Below are positions 26,783-33,907 of a stretch of 64,000 bases of DNA, in pieces. The stretch is from JANXZS01 sp963797255. GTDB lineage: Bacteria > Acidobacteriota > Terriglobia > Terriglobales > Acidobacteriaceae. Every line of letters begins with the position of its first letter. Within the stretch, counting starts at the first letter, position 1. The stretch is taken from assembly GCA_963797255.1 (NCBI GenBank), contig CAWCOV010000030.1, positions 248,001-312,000 on the forward strand. The letters run 5' to 3'. Under the pieces are notes generated by a model, which saw only the letters and a program-made list of their open reading frames with translations, was not told the origin of the DNA and made no database searches. Both the position numbers and the translations under genes were made by a program.

Positions 26783-27400
26783 TCAGTTCTCAGAGGGAGC
26801 ACCCGCAACTCCATCTCCCCGCAGACCGATCGGAGCGCTCGGAAGCGAAGGTTCAGAGGTGGATACGAACTCTACCTTTGATTGGGCCATTTCCTGCTGG
26901 ATAAGGATGAGCACAATCATCGCGGGAATGAACGGAATCGCTATTACGAGAGAATTAACCACCCACATTAATGAGCTGAGCACCGGCGTATGCAGTGCGT
27001 GGATTTGGCCGATTGCGCTGGCGAAGATCCGGCTGGAGAACCACCACGTCGCTATATATACGAAGGTGGTCCCAACGACGGTGGCATAAGCGCAAACCCG
27101 GGATGCTTTAGTCCGGTTCTGTCAGCGGGGAGACCAGATTTCGTGGTCAGGTTGCCGGAGATAAAATTTAGGATTGGCTCGATTGCCAGTAGCGCGCCCA
27201 AAGGAAACTGACTGTGGCGTACCAAGGGAAGTACATATTCCATCGGCGAAATTAAGTATCGAGTAAGGAGGTTGTTATCCACGTGCCGCCGATTATCCCA
27301 AGGAAAAGCGCGAAAAACACCAACGCCGAGTACCCAAGCCATTTTCTCGGGGGAGTCCAGTCGAGTTTGCGGATGTCGGAACTATACCGTCTGAAATTTC
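26783..27400 (-). pseudogene. Decayed membrane-protein coding DNA, probable pseudogene fragments
   Basis: The minus strand contains coding-like, strongly hydrophobic stretches without usable starts and interrupted by stops. The frame ending at 26783 reads back through LMWVVNSLVIAIPFIPAMIV and TTFVYIATWWFSSRIF with no ATG before an in-frame stop near 27123. A second piece at ~27262-27400 contains KWLGYSALVFFALFLGIIGG and ends in an in-frame stop. These look like remnants of one or two membrane proteins; no family is recognisable. A random non-coding region remains possible. The stretch 27401-27860 shows no convincing gene; a 123-codon minus-strand frame there overlaps the same decayed region and lacks a ribosome binding site. 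Confidence 0.4.
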
Positions 27401-27866
27401 ATCCCCATCTTACAGAGGATTCCGCATTCTCCAACATCCGACGTCAAAATTACCTGCCCGGGAGTGAATCCGGCAATCGCTCGAGTGAGAACTCCAAGGG
27501 CATAACAGTACAGCGCGATCCCGATGAAGTCGCTCCCCATGTGAGAGACTGGTAACAAGGTTGAGCACGGCAAACTGTCTTTGGGGGAGTCGAGCCAACT
27601 CTGCGACGGAAGGAACTTCTGAGTGTTGCTGAGCACGGAGTGGTTCGACGGCGCGAAACTTGCGGCAAGAGTAATACGGTGCCCAGCGATGAGAACGCAA
27701 TACTTCAAGAGTCCGCAAGCAAAACAGGGAGCCAAAGTACAGGGTATTGCCAAAAGAGATAAGCCGCTCGCTTGAGTATTTCTCGATGGAAGGTTTATGT
27801 GCGGCTCAGTGTATCAGACTTGGATTCCCACTGGAGTCCAAAGTCATCGCCTCATTGATGACCCAT

Positions 27867-27916
27867 CTTTTAGCTAACCGCTTCTTAGCCGCCCTTAGCT
27901 AACCGCTCTTTAGCGG
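27867..27916 (-). repeat. Short direct-repeat array A, downstream of cinA
   Basis: On the sense strand of cinA the units read GCCGCTAAAGA, GCGGTTAGCTAAGG, GCGGCTAAGAA and GCGGTTAGCTAAAA. Two full units alternate with two shortened ones. The array begins five bases after the cinA stop codon. It belongs to the same family as arrays after rimO, fabH and mqnA. Confidence 0.8.
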
Positions 27917-27921
27917 CCCTC

Positions 27922-29166
27922 CTACATCAATCGACGCCGAACCATGTCCAATCCCTGCTGCGCGGCCCACTGACGAATCCGCTCACGGTCACCCATCAAT
28001 CTCCGCTCAACGATATCCGTGTGCTTGCCATCCGCCACCGCCAGATACACCAGCCCCACCGGCTTTTCTTCCGTGCCGCCGCCTGGCCCTGCGATCCCAG
28101 TGATCCCACAGCCGAACGTCGAGCCCACCCGCTCGCGAATCCCTTCGGCCATTGCTTTCGCCACCTGGGAGCTCACTGCGCCAAATTCTTCGATCAGTTC
28201 AGGAGGCACATTGGCGAAGTCCGTCTTCAATTTGTTGCTGTAAACAATTGCGCCGCCAAGAAACGATCTGGAACTGCCACTGATACTTGTCAGCCGCTCC
28301 GACATCAATCCGCCCGTACAACTCTCCGCGACCGACAGCGTCGCGCCCTTCATCTCCAGGTAGTAGAGAACAATCTGCTCCAGCGTCTCTCCCTGCGAGG
28401 AATAGATCAGGTCGTCCAGCTCTTCTTCAATCTTTTCAGCTAGCTCATCCACCCGGCGTTGCGCCAGGTCCATCGCCTTCTTCGTGCACATCAGGTTCAA
28501 TTGAATGTCGCCGATATGCGCCAGAATTGTCGTCTCCACATCGGTGAACTTTGTGTAGATGGGAGCAATGCGCGCGTCCGCGGCTGACTCGCCAATCATC
28601 GCTGCCTTCAGCGTGCGCTTCGCAATAAAGCGAGGCGGCAACGCATCCCGCAGCAGCGGCATGCATTCCTGGTCCATCATCGGCTTCAGTTCTGAAGGAG
28701 GTCCAGGCAGCAGCGCAATCAGCTTGCGATGTCCGCCATAGACCGTATCCAGCCACTGCCCCGGCGCTGTGCCATTGGGATTGTCGAGAATCGTCGCCCC
28801 CTCCAGGCGGTCGCCCTGGCGGGAGTTGTTGTGCGTCATCTGCAGGCGCCGCGCCGCGAATCGTGTATAAATTTGCGCCACAATTTCCGGGTCGCGCTTC
28901 AAGCTGATTCGCAACGCCGCCGCAACCGCCTGCCGCGTCACGTCATCTTCCGTTGGCCCCAGCCCGCCCATCAGGATCAGAATATCCACGCGGCGAAGTG
29001 CCGCCTGGATGGCATCCACCATGTTCTCCAGCCGGTCACCCACGATCGTCTTAAAGGTCACGCGAACGCCCAGCTCGTAGAGCCGTTCCGTCACGTAAAG
29101 GGAATTTGTGTCTTGCCGGTACGGCGTCAGAAGTTCCGAGCCGACCGCGATGATTTCGCAATTCAT
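27922..29166 (-). CDS. cinA: CinA-family protein (nicotinamide-nucleotide amidase / competence-damage domain)
   Basis: This 414-residue two-domain protein has an N-terminal MoaB/MogA-like (COG1058) domain with SELLTPYRQDTNS, LMGGLGPTEDDVTR and ALLPGPPSELKPM, and a C-terminal CinA domain (COG1546) with VAESCTGGLMSERLTSISGSS, GAIVYSNKLK and GITGIAGPGGGTEEKPVGLVY in successive segments. Such proteins deamidate nicotinamide mononucleotide and/or hydrolyse ADP-ribose in NAD salvage. It carries repeat array A immediately downstream. No gene nearby belongs to the same pathway. Confidence 0.94.
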   Translation of the reverse strand: MNCEIIAVGSELLTPYRQDTNSLYVTERLYELGVRVTFKTIVGDRLENMVDAIQAALRRVDILILMGGLGPTEDDVTRQAVAAALRISLKRDPEIVAQIYTRFAARRLQMTHNNSRQGDRLEGATILDNPNGTAPGQWLDTVYGGHRKLIALLPGPPSELKPMMDQECMPLLRDALPPRFIAKRTLKAAMIGESAADARIAPIYTKFTDVETTILAHIGDIQLNLMCTKKAMDLAQRRVDELAEKIEEELDDLIYSSQGETLEQIVLYYLEMKGATLSVAESCTGGLMSERLTSISGSSRSFLGGAIVYSNKLKTDFANVPPELIEEFGAVSSQVAKAMAEGIRERVGSTFGCGITGIAGPGGGTEEKPVGLVYLAVADGKHTDIVERRLMGDRERIRQWAAQQGLDMVRRRLM

Positions 29167-29379
29167 TCAGCGTACCCACGGCAGGAACGGCTAACCAGCA
29201 CAGCAAGGCTCCAGGAATCTGCCATAAATTTGTTCTCTTTGAATGGTACGGGGTTTGTCATCAAAGTAGAGAAGGAAAAGTTCGCAGGCTTCGATCGCTT
29301 CATCCCAAATCCGAAATTGCTCCTGCGTTCAACGCAAAGTTGGATTCACTCAATTGGCTCGGGGATACCCGGCCTCTCG

Positions 29380-30426
29380 TTAGAAGAAGCGCAACCCTTC
29401 CACTCCCAGCGGCACATGAAACACAGAGGAGTTTGTCGCCAGCACAGCCTCTCCATTGCGCCCCAGTGCCAGCCCAACGAGGCTCGATCCGGCGAGCACC
29501 AGCGATGCCTCGCCCTTGCCCGTAATGCGCACAATACCCCGCTTACCGCCAAGGGATGCCGCTACATACACATCGCCGGCTATGTCTACGGCCAGGCCCT
29601 GCGGACGCCCCAGCCCACCGTAGAAAACCTTCGTCGCCCCGTCCCGGTCAATCGCATACACATTGTCGCGGCTAGAAGTCGTTGGCCCGGTCACAAACAG
29701 CGTGCCGTCCAGACCGAAGGCCAAATGATACGCAGCGACGCTAGGCTCCAGCGTCGCAAAAACAAATATTTGCCGGTCATGCGAAATCTTGAAAATCGTC
29801 CCAGAACGGTCGCCGACATACAGGTCGCCCTTCTCGTCGAAGGCTACCCCGGTCGCCACGCCCATGCCTTCCGCGTAAATGCTCGCCGCCCCCTCCGGAG
29901 ACACGCGATACACCGTGCCCTCGTTCCGCGAAGAAACATAGAGATAGCCCGCAGGATCGAGCGCCAGCCCCGTCGCGTTCACAATGCCGGTCAGGAAGTT
30001 CTCCACCTCACCATCCCCGCGCAGCTTGAATACAGAGACAGGAGTTTCCGTTCCCCGGGAGCCGGAGAAGGTCACAAACACATTGCCTTCAATATCGATC
30101 ACAGGATTGCCGACCGCATGTACTTCCGTCGTCAGCCCTTGCGCTACCTTCAGCCGCAGCGTGTTGCTCGTCAGGCTGCCTTGTTGGATCTGCACGTTTC
30201 CCGCGCCATTGGTCTCCGGCACCCGCAGCAGAAGGCGGCCAGAACGGCTCAGCAACACATGCGCCGGAACTCCGTCCACAAACGCTGACGGAATCTCATT
30301 CTCCACCGGACCCAGGTTCGCTCCAAAAATCTCGACTTCTGCTCCCGGCAACGCTGCGCCGGGAATCACCGCCTCCAGTTTCGGCGGCTGTAAACCATTC
30401 CGTTCGCGATTCATCAATCCGCTCAT
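29380..30426 (-). CDS. IPT/TIG-domain and NHL/SMP-30-like beta-propeller protein
   Basis: This 348-residue protein has an N-terminal IPT/TIG Ig-like fold (residues ~14-95: AVIPGAALPGAEVEIFGANLGP) and then about six blades of NHL/SMP-30 type (repeated LDPAGYLYVSSR, FDEKGDLYVGD, FGLDGTLFVTGP, VDIAGDVYVAAS). No signal peptide is seen, which is unusual for TIG proteins. ATG at 30426 has an AGGGA-type ribosome binding site. The function is probably binding or a scaffold; no catalytic residues are identified. It is 29 bp downstream of pgpA and may be co-transcribed with it. Confidence 0.85.
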   Translation of the reverse strand: MSGLMNRERNGLQPPKLEAVIPGAALPGAEVEIFGANLGPVENEIPSAFVDGVPAHVLLSRSGRLLLRVPETNGAGNVQIQQGSLTSNTLRLKVAQGLTTEVHAVGNPVIDIEGNVFVTFSGSRGTETPVSVFKLRGDGEVENFLTGIVNATGLALDPAGYLYVSSRNEGTVYRVSPEGAASIYAEGMGVATGVAFDEKGDLYVGDRSGTIFKISHDRQIFVFATLEPSVAAYHLAFGLDGTLFVTGPTTSSRDNVYAIDRDGATKVFYGGLGRPQGLAVDIAGDVYVAASLGGKRGIVRITGKGEASLVLAGSSLVGLALGRNGEAVLATNSSVFHVPLGVEGLRFF

Positions 30427-30455
30427 CTCTGTCCCTAAACCGTGTACCCCGCGCC

Positions 30456-30944
30456 CTAAAACCAGTGGCGGAGGATTTGCAGCACTAGCAAAGCATACAG
30501 CCCTGCGGCCACATCATCGAGCATGATGCCCCATCCATCCGGCAGATTTTCCAACTGACGTGCCGGCCATGGTTTCACAATGTCAAATACTCTGAAAAAC
30601 AGCAGCGCCAGCAGTGCATGTTTCCAGTCAACCGGGCAGGCAATCAGCGTAATCCATTGTCCCGCCACCTCATCCAAAACTACGTGCCCGGGATCCTCGC
30701 GGCCAGTCTCCCGCGCCACAATCGTTCCCGCCGGAATCCCAATCGCCGTCGCCGCCAGCGCTCCGAATGCCGTCAGCAGTCCCAGTTGCAACGCTGTTAG
30801 CGGCACGGCGTGTGCCACCAGCCACCACAACACCAGCGCCGCCACCGATCCCCACGTTCCAGGACCAGGCTTGCCCAGCCCCGCGCCGAAAAAGGTTCCC
30901 GCAACCCACGCCCAGCGTGTCTTCAGTCCCGGGAATCTATTCAT
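30456..30944 (-). CDS. pgpA: Phosphatidylglycerophosphatase A
   Basis: PgpA dephosphorylates phosphatidylglycerophosphate to phosphatidylglycerol at the inner membrane. The 162-residue membrane protein has family motifs GAGLGKPGPGTWGS near residue 16, VLDEVAGQWITL near residue 90 and FRVFDIVKPWPARQLE near 118, with a C-terminal GIMLDDVAAGLYA. ATG at 30944 overlaps the end of yacG by 8 bp. A longer in-frame extension upstream runs through yacG and is rejected. Confidence 0.94.
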   Translation of the reverse strand: MNRFPGLKTRWAWVAGTFFGAGLGKPGPGTWGSVAALVLWWLVAHAVPLTALQLGLLTAFGALAATAIGIPAGTIVARETGREDPGHVVLDEVAGQWITLIACPVDWKHALLALLFFRVFDIVKPWPARQLENLPDGWGIMLDDVAAGLYALLVLQILRHWF

Positions 30945-31158
30945 CGTCGCGCGAGTTTCTCTCCGCAGAGGATGGCAAATCTTCCAGCACATCCGGATCC
31001 AGAATGGGCGATGAAATCTTGTACACCCCGGTAGCCCACTTGCCCAAATCAATCTGCCGGCAACGATCGCTGCAGAAGGGATAGTCCTCGTCCTTGGTGG
31101 TCACGATCGTCCTGCAAGTAGGACAACGAAGAATTGTTCTTTTAGCGTCTTTACCCAT
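30937..31158 (-). CDS. yacG: YacG-like zinc-finger protein (DNA gyrase inhibitor family)
   Basis: This 73-residue protein has the four-cysteine YacG zinc finger: CPTCRTIV near residue 12 and PFCSDRCRQIDLGKW at about 28-42. In E. coli YacG binds GyrB and inhibits gyrase. The C-terminus is acidic. The start is uncertain: ATG at 31158 (MGKDAK) or ATG at 31164 (MVMGK), neither with a strong ribosome binding site. It is translationally overlapped with pgpA. rimO lies upstream (31270 onward) beyond repeat array B. Confidence 0.88.
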   Translation of the reverse strand: MGKDAKRTILRCPTCRTIVTTKDEDYPFCSDRCRQIDLGKWATGVYKISSPILDPDVLEDLPSSAERNSRDDE

Positions 31159-31190
31159 AACCATTGCTCGCAACTGATTGTGATGTCCTA

Positions 31191-31275
31191 TAGCTTTTCG
31201 CTGCTTTTAGCTGACCGCTTTTTAGCTAACCGCTTTTTAGCTGACGCATTTCAGCTGACCGGCTCTTAGCTAAAC
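31191..31275 (-). repeat. Short direct-repeat array B, at the 3' end of rimO
   Basis: Sense-strand units after the rimO stop: TAGTTTAGCTAAGA, GCCGGTCAGCTGAAAT, GCGTCAGCTAAAAA, GCGGTTAGCTAAAAA, GCGGTCAGCTAAAA, then degraded GCAGCGAAAA. The period is about 15 bp. The stop codon TAG of rimO (31270-31272) lies inside the first unit. In one unit a T-to-C change in TTAGCTAA is matched by an A-to-G change that keeps the 8-bp palindrome (TCAGCTGA). Confidence 0.85.
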
Positions 31276-32853
31276 TACTCGCCCCACAAGATCGTACTCA
31301 TGCGCCTCGGTGATCTCGACACGATAAAAGTTTCCCGGCACCAATTCTTCGTGGGGGCCAAAGTCGTTGATGTACACCTTGCCGTCGATCTCCGGAGCAT
31401 GAAACTGCGTCCGGCCTTCCCACAGCATGGCCGTTTCTTCTGATTCGCCCTCCATCAGCACGTCCAGCGTCCGCCCCACCCACTGCTTCTTCGCCCGCTT
31501 GCTAATGCCTTTCTGCAGGCTCATCAACTTGCGGCGGCGTGCCTCAATGGTCCGCCTCGGAAGCTTGGCTTCGTGGTGAAACGCCTTCGAGCCGTCTTCA
31601 TCGGAGTAGCTGAAAACTCCCAGCCAATCGAATTTCGCCTCGCGGACAAAGTCCGACAGAATCTCAAAATCGGCATCCGTTTCGCCCGGAAATCCCACAA
31701 TGAACGAAGTCCGCAGCGCAATCCCCGGCACCGTCGCGCGCACCTTTTCCAGCGTCTTCAAAAAGATGTCCGCGCCCGCGCCGCGCTTCATATTCTTCAG
31801 CACTGCGGGGGAAGCGTGCTGCAGCGGAACGTCGAGATACTTGCAGATGTTGTCGTGCTTCGCAATGGTTTCCAGCAGCCTTCCGGTGATCTTGTTGGGA
31901 TACGCATAAAGAAACCGCAGCCACTTCAGCCCGTCGATCTGCGCCAGCCTGTCCAGCAGCGACGCCAGCCCATCCTTCAGTCCGAGATCCTCGCCGTAGC
32001 AGGTTGTGTCCTGCCCGATCAGCGTGATCTCCTGGATGCCCTGCGCCACCAGCCTCTCGGCCTCCGTGACCACCGACTGAAATCTCCGCGAACGGAATTT
32101 GCCGCGCAAATTCGGAATCACGCAGAAGCTGCAGGGGTGGTCGCAGCCCTCCGCGATTTTGATGTATGCCGACGACCTCGGCGTCGCCAGCAGCCTCGGC
32201 GTCGTCTCGTCATACAGATACTGCGGGAGAGCCGGAGCCGCCCCGTCCCACTCCGTCCGGGCGAAACGCCCCTGCTGTTCTCGCAAATCGCCTTCAGCCC
32301 GCGAACTCTGCGCCGTGTCAGGCTGAGAACTCCGGGCTTCGACCGATGCTGCTGGCCCACCGCCCAATATCCTGAACGGTGACTCCGAAACTCCCGTGTT
32401 GGCCACGTTTCCGGCCAGTCCCGCCGCCGCCAGAATCTGGTCGAGTTCTCCCGTTCCAACAACCGCATCCACTTCAGGGATATTCTTGCGAATCTCGTCG
32501 CGGTAGCGCTCCACCAAGCACCCGGCAACAATGAGCTTTTTGCCTGCCCGCGTCGCTTTGTGCTGCGCCATTTCCAGGATCGTGTTCACAGATTCCTGCT
32601 TGGCCGAATCGATGAACGAGCAGGTGTTCACCACCAGCACATCCGCGTCCTCGGTGGACGAGGTCATCTCCGCGCCCGCCTGGTGCAGCATGCCCATCAT
32701 CACCTCGCTGTCCACAAGGTTCTTGGGGCAGCCGAGGCTCACAAACCCCACCTTCAGCCTTTGCGGGACTGAGGGTGCGGCAAGTTCAATCTCGGCGGTC
32801 GAAGTGGGGTCAGCCAAGGCGGCTGCTGATTCGGGGGAAAGCGAACTTTGCAT
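31270..32853 (-). CDS. rimO: Ribosomal protein S12 methylthiotransferase RimO
   Basis: This radical SAM [4Fe-4S] enzyme adds a methylthio group to Asp of ribosomal protein S12. The 527 residues comprise the UPF0004 domain with Cys ligands in FVSLGCPKN, VVNTCSF and VAGCLVER, a radical SAM domain with the EGCDHPCSFC cluster motif, and a C-terminal TRAM domain (DVLMEGESEETAMLWEGR, GNFYRVEI). A ~50-residue low-complexity insertion (Ala/Ser/Gln/Arg-rich) separates UPF0004 from radical SAM, making it longer than the ~440-residue norm. The start is ATG at 32853 (a GTG precedes it by one codon). Confidence 0.94.
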   Translation of the reverse strand: MQSSLSPESAAALADPTSTAEIELAAPSVPQRLKVGFVSLGCPKNLVDSEVMMGMLHQAGAEMTSSTEDADVLVVNTCSFIDSAKQESVNTILEMAQHKATRAGKKLIVAGCLVERYRDEIRKNIPEVDAVVGTGELDQILAAAGLAGNVANTGVSESPFRILGGGPAASVEARSSQPDTAQSSRAEGDLREQQGRFARTEWDGAAPALPQYLYDETTPRLLATPRSSAYIKIAEGCDHPCSFCVIPNLRGKFRSRRFQSVVTEAERLVAQGIQEITLIGQDTTCYGEDLGLKDGLASLLDRLAQIDGLKWLRFLYAYPNKITGRLLETIAKHDNICKYLDVPLQHASPAVLKNMKRGAGADIFLKTLEKVRATVPGIALRTSFIVGFPGETDADFEILSDFVREAKFDWLGVFSYSDEDGSKAFHHEAKLPRRTIEARRRKLMSLQKGISKRAKKQWVGRTLDVLMEGESEETAMLWEGRTQFHAPEIDGKVYINDFGPHEELVPGNFYRVEITEAHEYDLVGRVV

Positions 32854-32960
32854 CACTTAATCATTCTAACGGACTTGCGCAAGGAGTACGCCAGATTGGC
32901 CGCCACGCTCGGCTGATCCTGCAAGTGGCTGATTTTACTCGCTTAATTCCGCAAAAACAT

Positions 32961-32989
32961 GCGGCGCGGGCACTATCATCCCGCGCCGC
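32961..32989 (-). terminator. Intrinsic terminator downstream of the secreted protein gene
   Basis: The 10-bp GC-rich stem GCGGCGCGGG with CCCGCGCCGC encloses a 9-nt loop. On the minus strand it is followed by ATGTTTTT. It lies just past the stop of the 32997-33749 gene. Confidence 0.88.
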
Positions 32990-32996
32990 CGCTTGT

Positions 32997-33749
32997 TTAT
33001 TTAGGTATGTAGCTCAGATCCGCGCGGTACACGGCCATTTCCGTTCGCACGTGTGCAATGCTGGCACGGTAGTCGTCGAGAATCTTTTTACCATCATCAC
33101 CGTAGGCGGCCTTCATCAGCTCGTCTAAAGTCATGCCCAGTGGTTCCATATCGGCCCACTTGGCCCGTTCCGTGATCAGAACGAATTGCGGAGCGTTGCC
33201 TCCGTTCGAGAGCGAGTAGACGCGCGACGGTCGAGTCGGGTCATTCAACTTCTGCGTTGCTGCGTTGATCTTCTTCACCCCTTCGATGAAGTCATTCAAG
33301 TGACCCGGGATCACCGAGTAATAAACCGCGGTGCGCATCGCGGAGGGCGTTGCCGGGGGCTTGGACAAGCTGAGATCGTCGCGAAACGCGTAATAGCTAG
33401 TCGTTGTGCTGGCATAGGGCGCCAGATTCTTGGCAACATCGGCCTCGTCAAGCTTCATGAAATCAGCCCGCGCGTCGAATTCTGCCCAGTGGTGGCCTGG
33501 TGAAGCCATCAGGTAGGCTCCGGTGCGCTCGCCGGTGGTGATTTCCCAGACAAGCACGCTCCAAGTGTCTTTCTGCGCGGCGTGGAATGCCGAGTGAGCC
33601 TTGCGACCTGCCTCAAATTGTGCAGCCATGCCAGGCTTGGGAGTCGCAACGTTTACTTCTGAAACCAGTCGCTGGGGTTGGGGAGTGGATTGTGCAAACA
33701 TCGTGGCCGAAAGGCAGAGGACGCTACAAGAGAGCGCGAACTTACGCAT
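32997..33749 (-). CDS. Secreted protein of unknown function
   Basis: This 250-residue exported protein has a signal peptide (FALSCSVLCLSATMFAQ, cut near AQ/STP) and a CAGGAG ribosome binding site before the ATG. The mature protein contains two similar alpha/beta segments: residues ~30-115 (RLVSEVNVATPKPGMAAQFEAGRK split, SVLVWEITTGERTGAYLMAS) and ~140-235 (RTAVYYSVIPGHLNDFIEGVKKI, FVLITERAKWADMEPLG). This suggests a duplicated dimeric alpha/beta-barrel (ferredoxin-like) fold, but I cannot name a family. It stands as a single transcription unit with its own terminator. Confidence 0.75.
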   Translation of the reverse strand: MRKFALSCSVLCLSATMFAQSTPQPQRLVSEVNVATPKPGMAAQFEAGRKAHSAFHAAQKDTWSVLVWEITTGERTGAYLMASPGHHWAEFDARADFMKLDEADVAKNLAPYASTTTSYYAFRDDLSLSKPPATPSAMRTAVYYSVIPGHLNDFIEGVKKINAATQKLNDPTRPSRVYSLSNGGNAPQFVLITERAKWADMEPLGMTLDELMKAAYGDDGKKILDDYRASIAHVRTEMAVYRADLSYIPK

Positions 33750-33907
33750 TTATGGGGCTCCTGAATTCAAGTTGTGGGGATCGCGCCGAGGAGAAGGCTC
33801 AGCTGCGGTACAAATGGCCCGGTAGTGTGCGAAACGTAACGGTTCCAGTGGCGAATGTCAATTGACAAATTATTGACAATAATCATCTTGGCGGGCGCCG
33901 CCGCGCC

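Noticed and set aside
27283..27753. Overlapping frames on both strands between plsY and cinA
   Set aside because: Mutually overlapping, without starts or ribosome binding sites; treated as decayed DNA.
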